Shown in pieces: positions 1 through 6,299 of a stretch of DNA of 8,779 nt. The position numbers and the translations under genes were made by a program. A model generated the notes under the pieces. The model made no database searches. It saw nothing but the letters and a program-made list of their open reading frames with translations, and had not been told where the DNA came from. Source of the stretch: Chitinophagaceae bacterium (lineage in GTDB: Bacteria; Bacteroidota; Bacteroidia; Chitinophagales; Chitinophagaceae); the NCBI GenBank assembly GCA_003136915.1, contig PLEB01000276.1:1-8779 (forward strand). The letters run 5' to 3'. Each line of letters opens with the position of its first letter. Positions within the stretch are counted from its first letter, which is position 1.

Positions 1-344
1 CTAAAAGGACTATAATATCCAAAACCTCCCATCCAGGGTCCATAACCAAAGCCCAAACCCAGGCCCATGGAATAAGGACTACCATATCCCAGCCCGGAAT
101 AACCTCCATAGTAGTCGTAATTATAGTCGTCAAAATAAGACCAGCGATCAGGGTCCTGCACGCGCATCTGCACGTAATTGTCATTGGGCGAACTGTAATA
201 ATTATTATTGTCTGATGAAGCAGCTGTTTGTGCGGGTGTACCGGGAGAATAATAAACATCATCCGGCGTCGGGCTGTTTTTATAAACTGAACATCCGGTA
301 ATTGCTACAAGGGCGATAAAAAAGAAGGTATATATATGTTTCAT
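1..344 (-). CDS. Tyr/Gly-rich lipoprotein, partial (3' end beyond the window)
   Basis: Read on the minus strand from ATG at 344-342, the frame stays open to the window edge, giving 114 full codons with no stop. Residues 1-18 form a lipoprotein signal: Lys2, a hydrophobic stretch FFFIALVAI, then lipobox ITGC with Cys18 as the predicted lipidated residue. Residue 19 is Ser. The mature part is low in complexity: an N/S/Y/D-rich linker (about 35-57), a better-defined block around VQMRVQDPDRWSYFDDYN (58-75), then a Tyr/Gly-rich tail with repeated GY, GLG and GFG units (76-114). I infer a cell-envelope lipoprotein. The block with an RW-S and DDY core resembles small uncharacterised Bacteroidota lipoproteins, but I know no function for them. 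It is divergent from proS and has its own promoter candidate. Lipoprotein call is firm; function unknown. Confidence 0.8.
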   Translation of the reverse strand, partial: MKHIYTFFFIALVAITGCSVYKNSPTPDDVYYSPGTPAQTAASSDNNNYYSSPNDNYVQMRVQDPDRWSYFDDYNYDYYGGYSGLGYGSPYSMGLGLGFGYGPWMGGFGYYSPF

Positions 345-354
345 ACTTAAAGCA

Positions 355-387
355 TTTGGATGTTTCAATCTTAAGTTACTACTTTTG
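355..387 (+). promoter_or_regulatory. Bacteroidota-type promoter for proS
   Basis: TTTG at 355-358 and TACTTTTG at 380-387 are separated by exactly 21 bp. This matches the Bacteroidota primary-sigma consensus, a TTTG/TTG -33 box and a TAnnTTTG -7 box about 19-21 bp apart. Transcription would begin near 392, leaving a leader of about 105 nt before the proS ATG. Seen: both boxes and their spacing. Inferred: start site and activity. Confidence 0.62.
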
Positions 388-397
388 CGCCACTAAC

Positions 398-405
398 CAA
401 AGTTA
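398..405 (-). promoter_or_regulatory. Candidate -7 box for the lipoprotein gene
   Basis: On the minus strand this reads TAACTTTG, an exact TAnnTTTG match. No convincing TTTG lies 19-21 bp upstream (about 425-430 in plus coordinates), so the -33 half is weak or absent. Transcription would start near 391-393 and give a leader of about 48 nt before the lipoprotein ATG. It points toward, and nearly abuts, the proS promoter. Confidence 0.4.
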
Positions 406-420
406 CAAAAAATATTGCCC

Positions 421-436
421 GGAATTTAATTATTCC
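421..436. repeat. Short inverted repeat in the proS leader
   Basis: GGAAT (421-425) and ATTCC (432-436) are inverted copies around a 6-base TTAATT centre. They lie in the predicted proS leader and in the expected -33 zone of the minus-strand promoter, so this could be an operator or a weak RNA hairpin. A rival pairing, CCCGG (418-422) with CCGGG (441-445), overlaps it. Five-base arms can easily arise by chance. Confidence 0.25.
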
Positions 437-499
437 TGACCCGGGACCGGTTAAAAATCATTGCCGGATCCGCTTTAAACGCCGGATTTTCCTATTCGT

Positions 500-1975
500 A
501 TGAGCAAAGAAATCACTAGCCGCGCAACAGATTATGCGCAATGGTATAACGACCTGGTTTTGAAAGGGGGACTTGCTGATTATTCTGCGGTGAGGGGCTG
601 CATGATTATCAAACCTTATGGTTTTGCGCTGTGGGAGAAAATGAGGGATTCGCTTGACGAAATGTTTAAGGAAACCGGTCATCAAAATGCCTATTTTCCG
701 TTGTTTATTCCCAAAAGTTTTTTCAGCCGCGAGGCAGCGCATGTGGAAGGGTTTGCAAAAGAATGTGCTGTTGTAACACATTACCGCCTGAAAAATGACC
801 CGAACGGGAATGGCATCATAGTTGACCCGGAGGCAAAACTAGATGAAGAACTAATCGTAAGACCCACCAGTGAAACCATTATCTGGAATACATATAAAAC
901 CTGGATCCAGTCGTACCGCGACCTCCCTTTGCTAATCAACCAATGGGCGAATGTGGTCAGGTGGGAAATGCGAACCCGGCTTTTCCTGCGTACCACAGAG
1001 TTTCTCTGGCAGGAAGGACATACGGCACATGCGACTTCGGAGGAAGCCATTGCAGAAACCCTGACCATGCTGGATGTATATGCCGATTTTGCTGAAAACT
1101 TTATGGCCGTTCCTGTAATCAGAGGCGTAAAATCGCCCAGTGAACGGTTTGCCGGCGCGATAGACACTTATTGTATAGAAGCCCTCATGCAAGACGGGAA
1201 AGCTTTGCAAGCGGGGACTTCCCATTTCCTGGGTCAGAATTTTGCGAAAGCATTTGATGTAAAATTTTCAGACAAGGAAAATAAACTAGACTATGTGTGG
1301 GCAACAAGTTGGGGGGTAAGCACCCGCCTGGTGGGAGCATTGGTGATGGCACACAGCGACGACGATGGTCTGATTCTTCCGCCTAAGATTGCACCGCTTC
1401 AGGTAGTGATCATTCCAATCTACAAAGGAACTGAACAGAAAGAAATGCTGGATAGTAAAGGAAAGGAATTGGCCCTGCAATTAAAAAATGCCGGGATACG
1501 GGTGAAATTTGATAACAATGACAATAACCGCCCGGGCTGGAAATTTGCCGAATATGAATTGAAAGGCGTACCGGTCCGCATTGCCATGGGATTGCGGGAT
1601 CTTGAAAACCAAACAGTGGAAGTGGCCAGAAGAGATACCAAAGAAAAAATGGCGATGCCCTTGGAAGGCATTGAGGCTCGGGTGACCAGATTACTGAAGG
1701 AAATCCAGGAACAGATGTTTCAAAAGGCGTTTGATTACCGGGAAAAGCACATTACGCCTGCGAATACCTGGGAAGAATTCGAGCGCCTCCTCGATGAAAA
1801 AGGAGGCTTTATCTCAGCTCACTGGGACGGAACGGCCGAATCTGAAGAAGCCATCAAGGAAAAAACAAAAGCCACGATCCGATGCATACCGCTGAATAAC
1901 CCTGCAGAGGACGGGACCTGCATTTTTTCCGGAAAACCAAGCAAACAAAGAGTGCTCTTTGCGCGGGCCTACTAA
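500..1975 (+). CDS. proS: Prolyl-tRNA synthetase, short (archaeal/eukaryote-like) type
   Basis: Class II aminoacyl-tRNA synthetase that charges tRNA-Pro with proline using ATP in the cytoplasm. The protein has 491 residues and lacks the long INS editing insertion of E. coli-type ProRS, placing it in the short type 3 group. Visible landmarks: AYFPLFIP of motif 1 (64-71), the RPTSE loop (121-125), motif 2 with FLRTTEF and WQEGH (162-174), the motif 3 region [18 protein letters not shown] (271-288), the anticodon-binding domain from about residue 298 ([10 protein letters not shown]) to 405, and a C-terminal domain ending in the Tyr typical of this type (RVLFARAY). That domain keeps only Cys462 and Cys474 of the four zinc-ligand cysteines found in some relatives; HWDG (441-444) sits near where the first pair would fall. 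The ATG at 500 gives the usual N-terminus ([11 protein letters not shown]). Likely monocistronic, with its own promoter. Confidence 0.97.
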   Translation: MSKEITSRATDYAQWYNDLVLKGGLADYSAVRGCMIIKPYGFALWEKMRDSLDEMFKETGHQNAYFPLFIPKSFFSREAAHVEGFAKECAVVTHYRLKNDPNGNGIIVDPEAKLDEELIVRPTSETIIWNTYKTWIQSYRDLPLLINQWANVVRWEMRTRLFLRTTEFLWQEGHTAHATSEEAIAETLTMLDVYADFAENFMAVPVIRGVKSPSERFAGAIDTYCIEALMQDGKALQAGTSHFLGQNFAKAFDVKFSDKENKLDYVWATSWGVSTRLVGALVMAHSDDDGLILPPKIAPLQVVIIPIYKGTEQKEMLDSKGKELALQLKNAGIRVKFDNNDNNRPGWKFAEYELKGVPVRIAMGLRDLENQTVEVARRDTKEKMAMPLEGIEARVTRLLKEIQEQMFQKAFDYREKHITPANTWEEFERLLDEKGGFISAHWDGTAESEEAIKEKTKATIRCIPLNNPAEDGTCIFSGKPSKQRVLFARAY

Positions 1976-2044
1976 ACAGCCTCAGGTCAATTTCCTTGTT
2001 TCTTTGGGAGAATTTCCTTTAATTGTGTGCCTAAAACAACCCCA

Positions 2045-2500
2045 ATGGACCAACAAACCCCAACCAATCTGTTTGATTTGCAGGTGGATCAGCAATCCAG
2101 TGTCTTCTTAGGAGAATCAGCCCGGTGGGCGAGATTTCTTGCCATACTCGGATTTATTATGTGTGGGCTTATTGCATTGTTCGGTTTACTGGCGGGAACA
2201 ATTCTGACGGGCACTATGAGCAGCATGAATATGGGCGGCGCTTCCATGCTTGGAGGAAGCCTAGGTGCTTTAGTATATATCGGGGCAGCAATAATATGTT
2301 TTTTCCCCTTCCTATATCTTTATCGTTTCGCAACCAAAATACGGGTTGCTCTGGGAAACAATGATCAGGTCACGCTTTCCGAATCATTCAAGAATCTGAA
2401 ATCCTATTTTAAGTTTTACGGGATACTGTCCATCATTGCTTTGGGATTTTATGCAATAGCCCTTATCGCTTTGATTCTGGGAGCTGCGGTTGGCCGCTAA
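2045..2500 (+). CDS. Small membrane protein, DUF5362-like
   Basis: 151-residue predicted inner-membrane protein. A polar N-terminus of about 27 residues leads into a hydrophobic segment (31-52), a small loop rich in Ser, Met and Gly (SSMNMGGASMLGGS, 59-72), a second segment (74-95), a short charged cytosol-like stretch (97-121) and a long hydrophobic C-terminal segment (122-149). Size, the ARWARFLAILGFI entry into helix 1 and the layout fit the DUF5362 family common in Bacteroidota, whose function I do not know. I chose ATG 2045 over an in-frame GTG at 2027: the 18 upstream bases encode nothing family-like, and CTAAAACAACCCCA is a plausible A-rich leader. It is 69 bp from proS with no convincing promoter or terminator between, so read-through from proS is possible. 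Its stop lies 3 bp from that of the convergent RDD gene. Confidence 0.78.
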   Translation: MDQQTPTNLFDLQVDQQSSVFLGESARWARFLAILGFIMCGLIALFGLLAGTILTGTMSSMNMGGASMLGGSLGALVYIGAAIICFFPFLYLYRFATKIRVALGNNDQVTLSESFKNLKSYFKFYGILSIIALGFYAIALIALILGAAVGR

Positions 2501-2503
2501 TTT

Positions 2504-3268
2504 TCAGTTTGAAGTGTAGTAATTGTAATCTTTAAGCAGGGTTTCCAGAAAATCAAGCGAATCCTGATCCGAATGCATGGATAACTTCCATTTTATTCTT
2601 TCGGCAATACGGAAGGCAATTTCATGATCATTTTTTTTCTTGACCGTGCCGATAATACTCTTCAATGAATTGATGTCTTTGTCACTCAGGCGCATGACCT
2701 GCGGATATCTTGGCCGGTAACCCGCTTCCACTTCGGTGAATACCGTATCCTGCCAGGATGTTTTTGAACGGGTGAAGATCACAATCGTGCCGGCAATGAT
2801 ATCTCCGATTCTTTGAGATTTTTGAGATATAATTACGCAGCCGATGCCGGAAAAAGTCAGGATACTGCAGTACCAGGGTAATGCATTGGTGAAGATCGCG
2901 GGAAAGATCCAGATGGGAAAATCCACCGTCCTGAAAAGCCAGCGCAATATGTATTGGCTTACTGAAGCCTGTCCGCCTTCCAGAGTGATCACCCGGATTC
3001 CCAACAATTTCTTGCCAACAGTTTGGCCGTTGGTGAGTATTTCCATCGCCGGATAATATAGCAAGACTGGCAAGCCAAGCAATACCCAGACCCACTCTTT
3101 ATTGGCAATTTTGTTTCCAAGGAGGCCAAATATAATTTTTTCACAAAAAAGCCAGTAAAGAAACATCAACAGTATATCCGTACACCAGGCAAACATCCGC
3201 CTGTGGAAAGGGCTGATGGGGAAAACGACTTCAATATTGAATCCGGTATCTAATTTGACAGACAGCAT
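2504..3268 (-). CDS. RDD-family membrane protein
   Basis: 254-residue predicted inner-membrane protein. The RDD core covers about residues 1-170: a short N-terminal strand, RRMFAWCTDILL with candidate signature Arg24 and Asp31 at the start of helix 1 (25-50), a second helix (58-76), then NGQTVGKKLLGIRVI (80-94), which is typical of the family. A third hydrophobic region follows (113-147), ending in QRIGDIIAGTIVIF (152-165). Asp116 and Asp155 are the candidates for the second signature aspartate. Residues 171-254 form a soluble, charged tail, probably helical and cytoplasmic, of unknown role. Some RDD proteins have been linked to ion transport, but nothing here shows a substrate. The gene diverges from the SpoIIM-like gene, a pairing frequent in MoxR/DUF58 loci, and I infer it belongs to the same system. 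Its 3' end nearly touches the DUF5362 gene. Confidence 0.9.
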   Translation of the reverse strand: MLSVKLDTGFNIEVVFPISPFHRRMFAWCTDILLMFLYWLFCEKIIFGLLGNKIANKEWVWVLLGLPVLLYYPAMEILTNGQTVGKKLLGIRVITLEGGQASVSQYILRWLFRTVDFPIWIFPAIFTNALPWYCSILTFSGIGCVIISQKSQRIGDIIAGTIVIFTRSKTSWQDTVFTEVEAGYRPRYPQVMRLSDKDINSLKSIIGTVKKKNDHEIAFRIAERIKWKLSMHSDQDSLDFLETLLKDYNYYTSN

Positions 3269-3353
3269 TCAGAATAAGTTGGGAACGGGCCTTGTACAAT
3301 GTTCGGAGCTTGACCGTTTTTATTTTATATTTATCAATAAATGTAATCTTTTT
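3269..3353. promoter_or_regulatory. Divergent AT-rich spacer, probable promoter region of RDD and the SpoIIM-DUF58 run
   Basis: The 85 bp between the two divergent starts must supply promoters for both sides unless they lie inside the genes. An AT-rich tract spans about 3317-3348. On the plus strand TATATTTA (3326-3333) is one base off TAnnTTTG, but no TTG sits at the right distance upstream. No TAnnTTTG match was found on the minus strand. The role is inferred from gene layout, not from a clear motif. Confidence 0.35.
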
Positions 3354-4319
3354 GTGCGTGAAGGTCAATTCATACAGCAGAATATTGAGAAGTGGAAAAT
3401 CTATCAGTACGAACCCACTACGGATCCCGATGAGATGGCGCAAAGGTTCACCGAGCTGGTAAATGACCTCGGCTATTCCAAGACATTTTATCCTCAAAGT
3501 AAGGTCACGGAATACCTGAACAAACTGGCTTCCGGTATTTACCTGGGCATTTATAAAAATAAAAAGGAAGAATCTTCCCGGATCATCCGTTTCTGGAAAT
3601 CCGAGCTTCCCCTTGTGGTTAGAAAATATCATCGTGAATTGCTTTACTCACTGATCATTTTTTTCCTTTTTGCAATCATGGCAGCTTTCTCAGCCTCCCA
3701 CGACCAGCATTTTGTGCGGGGTGTGCTTGGAGACGGATATGTGGAAATGACAGAAGAAAACATTGCAAAGGGAGATCCTTTCGGTGTGTACAAGACCCAG
3801 GATGCACTTTCCATGTTTCTCTGGATCGCCGTTCATAATATCCAGGTTTCCTTTTTCATTTTTGTGACCGGAATTTTCGCTTGTCTCGGTACGGTCTGGC
3901 TTTTATTTACAAATGCTGTGATGCTCGGATCCTTTCAGTATTATTTTTTTGCCAAGGGACTCGGATGGAAATCTGTATTGGTGATCTGGATCCACGGCAC
4001 GCTCGAGATATCTTCCTTCATTATTGCCGGAGGAGCAGGAATCCTGCTGGGCAAGAGTCTGTTGTTCCCTGGAACTTTCAAAAGACTGCCATCCCTGAAA
4101 CGCGGTGCCCGGGACGGCGTAAAACTTATGATCGGGTTGGTGCCCGTATTTATTGTCGCGGCTTTCCTGGAAGGATTTGTAACCAGGTATTCCGGTATGC
4201 CCATCTGGCTTAGCCTGCTGATATTGATTTGTTCACTGATATTTATTATCTGGTATTTTATTATTTATCCCGTTCGGCTGAGCAGGAAATTGGTGGTACC
4301 CGAACTCATAAAATCCTGA
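3354..4319 (+). CDS. SpoIIM-like (DUF95) integral membrane protein
   Basis: Predicted five-helix inner-membrane protein of the stage II sporulation protein M family; this lineage does not sporulate. With the GTG at 3354 it has 321 residues, starting MREGQFIQQNIEKWK, which is how relatives begin. The frame stays open to an ATG at 3216, but those 46 extra residues look unlike the family and would overlap the start of the divergent RDD gene, so I reject them. A soluble helical region (1-94, with YSKTFYPQSK at 41-50) is followed by hydrophobic segments at about 96-113, 164-186, 205-233, 257-275 and 285-306. Conserved-looking blocks are GSFQYYFF (192-199), WIHGTLEIS (212-220) and GLVPVFIVAAFLEGFVTR (261-278). 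In Bacillus SpoIIM acts in the engulfment machinery with peptidoglycan hydrolases; in MoxR/DUF58 loci the role is unknown. First gene of the five-gene run, 17 bp before the next. Confidence 0.9.
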   Translation: MREGQFIQQNIEKWKIYQYEPTTDPDEMAQRFTELVNDLGYSKTFYPQSKVTEYLNKLASGIYLGIYKNKKEESSRIIRFWKSELPLVVRKYHRELLYSLIIFFLFAIMAAFSASHDQHFVRGVLGDGYVEMTEENIAKGDPFGVYKTQDALSMFLWIAVHNIQVSFFIFVTGIFACLGTVWLLFTNAVMLGSFQYYFFAKGLGWKSVLVIWIHGTLEISSFIIAGGAGILLGKSLLFPGTFKRLPSLKRGARDGVKLMIGLVPVFIVAAFLEGFVTRYSGMPIWLSLLILICSLIFIIWYFIIYPVRLSRKLVVPELIKS

Positions 4320-4336
4320 TCCATCACGGAACATCC

Positions 4337-5104
4337 ATGTTTAAATTCTTGACCCGCTTCATCATTGGTTTATCCTTTCTGCTGTTCAGCAGTGAAGCGG
4401 TTTATTGTCAATCGGCCAGTTCTGTTACCGATTCCCAGCAGGTGGAATCGGGAGTGGCAGATAGCAGCTATTTACCCATAGCAGCCAGCCCCATAATGAC
4501 CCCGGATTTGCGGCAGGTTCCAGACAGCATACTAAAAACATATCGCAGCGATCCGGATTTTGCATATGCAAATGATCCTGCTTTTTGGAAAGAACTTCCC
4601 CCCGCCGAACGCAATCTATTTGAAAGATCAATTGATTTATTAAGCAGCCCGGTGGTGCGCACACTCATTTTTATTATTTTTCTATTGCTCATTGTATACG
4701 CCATCTACCGGCTCGCCAGGGAAAATTCCTTCACCTGGTTCAACAGGAATATAAAAAGGAATAAGGGAGAATTGAATACTCCGGAGCACGAGGGACCTGA
4801 TCCGATAGATCTGGATGATGCAATACGGCGATGCAGGGAGGAAGGAAATTTTTCACTTGCGGTCCGCTACATGTATTTGAAAACCATCCGCATGATTTTC
4901 GAAAAAAAAGATATACTGGTCAGGACCACATCCACGAATTCAGAAATGGCAGCTGCATTTCAGAACCCCCAACAGGCAAAGGACTTCAGGTTCCTCGCTA
5001 CAGCTTATGAATATATTTTCTATGGCGGGTTCGTTCCCGGTGCTGAACAGTTCAGTCATCTCCAGGAGAAATTTGATGATTTTAATCAAACCATGCTGAA
5101 TTGA
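4337..5104 (+). CDS. DUF4129-domain protein, secreted N-terminus plus one membrane helix
   Basis: 255 residues from ATG 4337. An upstream in-frame extension would lie inside the SpoIIM-like gene and is not needed. Residues 1-25 look like a signal peptide (Lys3, Arg7, then FIIGLSFLLF, with cleavage likely near VYC-QS). A polar extracytoplasmic segment (26-105) precedes one transmembrane helix (about 106-126), followed by basic residues that place the rest in the cytoplasm. Residues 158-250 match DUF4129: DLDDAIRRCREEGNFSLAVR, YLKTIRMIFEKK, the RTTSTNSE segment (196-203), and AYEYIFYGG (223-231), close to the family's YERVWYG signature. DUF4129 often follows several helices or a transglutaminase-like domain; here it is a compact one-helix form. 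Biochemical role unknown. I infer that its cytoplasmic domain contacts MoxR or DUF58, given the shared operon. Confidence 0.85.
   Translation: MFKFLTRFIIGLSFLLFSSEAVYCQSASSVTDSQQVESGVADSSYLPIAASPIMTPDLRQVPDSILKTYRSDPDFAYANDPAFWKELPPAERNLFERSIDLLSSPVVRTLIFIIFLLLIVYAIYRLARENSFTWFNRNIKRNKGELNTPEHEGPDPIDLDDAIRRCREEGNFSLAVRYMYLKTIRMIFEKKDILVRTTSTNSEMAAAFQNPQQAKDFRFLATAYEYIFYGGFVPGAEQFSHLQEKFDDFNQTMLN
5101..5104 (+). other. TTGA stop/start overlap (probable translational coupling)
   Basis: The TGA stop of the DUF4129 gene (5102-5104) overlaps a TTG (5101-5103) that opens the DUF4350 frame. The in-frame ATG at 5125 is the alternative. TTG is preferred because it adds MKISVHH, giving the signal sequence the positive residue it would otherwise lack before the lipobox. 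Four-base overlaps of this kind usually mean re-initiation by the same ribosome. Confidence 0.6.
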
Positions 5105-6294
5105 AAATATCGGTTCACCATACGATGTTATTCTTCTGCATGATTGCAGTTTCTTCCTGCATGAATCACAAAAAGCTAAATAAGTATATCAGTCTCTGGC
5201 GAAAAGACAAGATTCCCTACGGCACTTACTATGCATTTCAAAACCTGCCGTCTATTTTTCCTAAAGCCAGTATCATTACAAACAGTTTATCTCCGCAGAG
5301 TTTCTATTATGATTCGGTTGTTCAGGGCGACAATAATTCAACATTGAAAGCTTATATTATTATCGGACCGCGTGTTGTTCCGCAGGAAGCCGAAGTGGAA
5401 TCCATGATCCGGTTTGCCGCTTCGGGCCATCAATTGTTTATTTCTTCCCTGGTTTTCGGAGACAGTTTGCTGGATGCGCTTCATCTGGAGATCAGCGACA
5501 GTCTCTCCAGGGGATCAGGCGACAGCCTCCGGCTCAACCTTTATGAACCGGTGAATCATAATGCCTTGCAATATATCTATCCCGGATACTGCCGGGATGC
5601 CTATTTTGTTTCCTTCGACACAGTACATACACAGGTCCTTGGGACCAACGATCTCGGCAAACCCGATTTTATAAGGATCCCTTACCGGCACGGTGGCGCA
5701 ATTTTTTTGCATCTTGCCCCGCTGGCTTTCTCGAATTTCTTTTTGCTGCACCGGCAAAATAAATCCTATTACGATTTTGCCTTTTCTTATCTTCCCAAAG
5801 AAACTACAGAGGTGATCTGGGACGACTATTTCCGGTATGAACAAAGGAATAATTTTTCTGCCCTGCGGTTTATTCTCGGTAACCGTTCGCTGAAGTGGGC
5901 TTTCTGGCTGGTTATTTTTCTGTTTTTGTTGCTTTATATTTTTGATTCTAAAAGAAAACAACGCGCTCTCCTGAGTTTGGCCCCTCCCGGAAATGCCTCG
6001 GTGGATTTTGTCAGGACCGTTGCGCGGTTATACCTGCAGCAAAAAAATAATCATAACCTGGCCTTGAAAATGATTACCGCATTTCTGGAACAGGTAAGAT
6101 CGGCCTACCTTATTCCGACCTCAGTGCTCAACGATGATTTTACAAAAAAGCTGGCGCTGCGAACTGGCAGGGATTCGGAGAAAATCAGGATATTGGTCGG
6201 CTCGATACACGGGGTGCGGATGAAGACGGAATTGACAGATCAGGAATTGATGGATCTTCATCAACAAATGGAACTCATAAATAAACCGGTATAA
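5101..6294 (+). CDS. DUF4350-domain protein with lipobox-like signal and one membrane helix
   Basis: 397 residues from TTG 5101. The N-terminus (MKIS, then MLFFCMIAVSSC) ends in VSSC, a plausible lipobox with Cys20, so this may be an inner-membrane lipoprotein; an uncleaved anchor is the alternative. Residues about 37-215 form the extracytoplasmic part: GTYYAFQNLPSIFP (41-54), the hydrophobic strand AYIIIGP (84-90), VPQEAEVESMIRFAASGHQLFIS (93-115) and HGGAIFLHLAPLAFSNFFLL (197-216). This pattern is typical of DUF4350, which resembles class I glutamine-amidotransferase-like folds without an evident catalytic triad. A helix at about 265-281 is followed by SKRKQR, so the C-terminal 110 residues, predicted helical, should be cytoplasmic. 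I infer a sensor or scaffold across the membrane. MoxR starts 5 bp downstream. Confidence 0.82.
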   Translation: MKISVHHTMLFFCMIAVSSCMNHKKLNKYISLWRKDKIPYGTYYAFQNLPSIFPKASIITNSLSPQSFYYDSVVQGDNNSTLKAYIIIGPRVVPQEAEVESMIRFAASGHQLFISSLVFGDSLLDALHLEISDSLSRGSGDSLRLNLYEPVNHNALQYIYPGYCRDAYFVSFDTVHTQVLGTNDLGKPDFIRIPYRHGGAIFLHLAPLAFSNFFLLHRQNKSYYDFAFSYLPKETTEVIWDDYFRYEQRNNFSALRFILGNRSLKWAFWLVIFLFLLLYIFDSKRKQRALLSLAPPGNASVDFVRTVARLYLQQKNNHNLALKMITAFLEQVRSAYLIPTSVLNDDFTKKLALRTGRDSEKIRILVGSIHGVRMKTELTDQELMDLHQQMELINKPV

Positions 6295-6299
6295 AGGTT

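Noticed and set aside
463..487. Direct repeat GCCGGAT (463-469 and 481-487) before proS
   Set aside because: Seven-base repeats are expected by chance, and nothing else suggests a binding site or riboswitch such as a T-box.
781..1225. Long open frames on the minus strand inside proS, and similar frames opposite other genes
   Set aside because: They lie wholly inside well-supported genes, look like no known family and have no promoter or ribosome-site support.
1999..2006. TTTCTTTG as a -7 box for the DUF5362 gene
   Set aside because: The near-invariant A of TAnnTTTG is missing and no TTTG/TTG lies 19-21 bp upstream.
2486..2504. GCGG/CCGC hairpin followed by TAATTTT as an intrinsic terminator
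   Set aside because: The 4-bp stem, mostly inside the DUF5362 coding sequence, is too short to call.
3216..3353. 46-residue N-terminal extension of the SpoIIM-like frame from ATG 3216
   Set aside because: It overlaps the divergent RDD start by 53 bp, shows no family similarity, and the family-like N-terminus begins at GTG 3354.
3354..4319. SpoIIM-like gene as evidence of sporulation
   Set aside because: No other sporulation gene is present. DUF95/SpoIIM-like proteins are common in non-sporulating bacteria beside MoxR/DUF58 genes.
4229..4336. 36-residue upstream extension of the DUF4129 frame
   Set aside because: It lies almost entirely inside the SpoIIM-like gene and would bury a good signal peptide that starts at ATG 4337.
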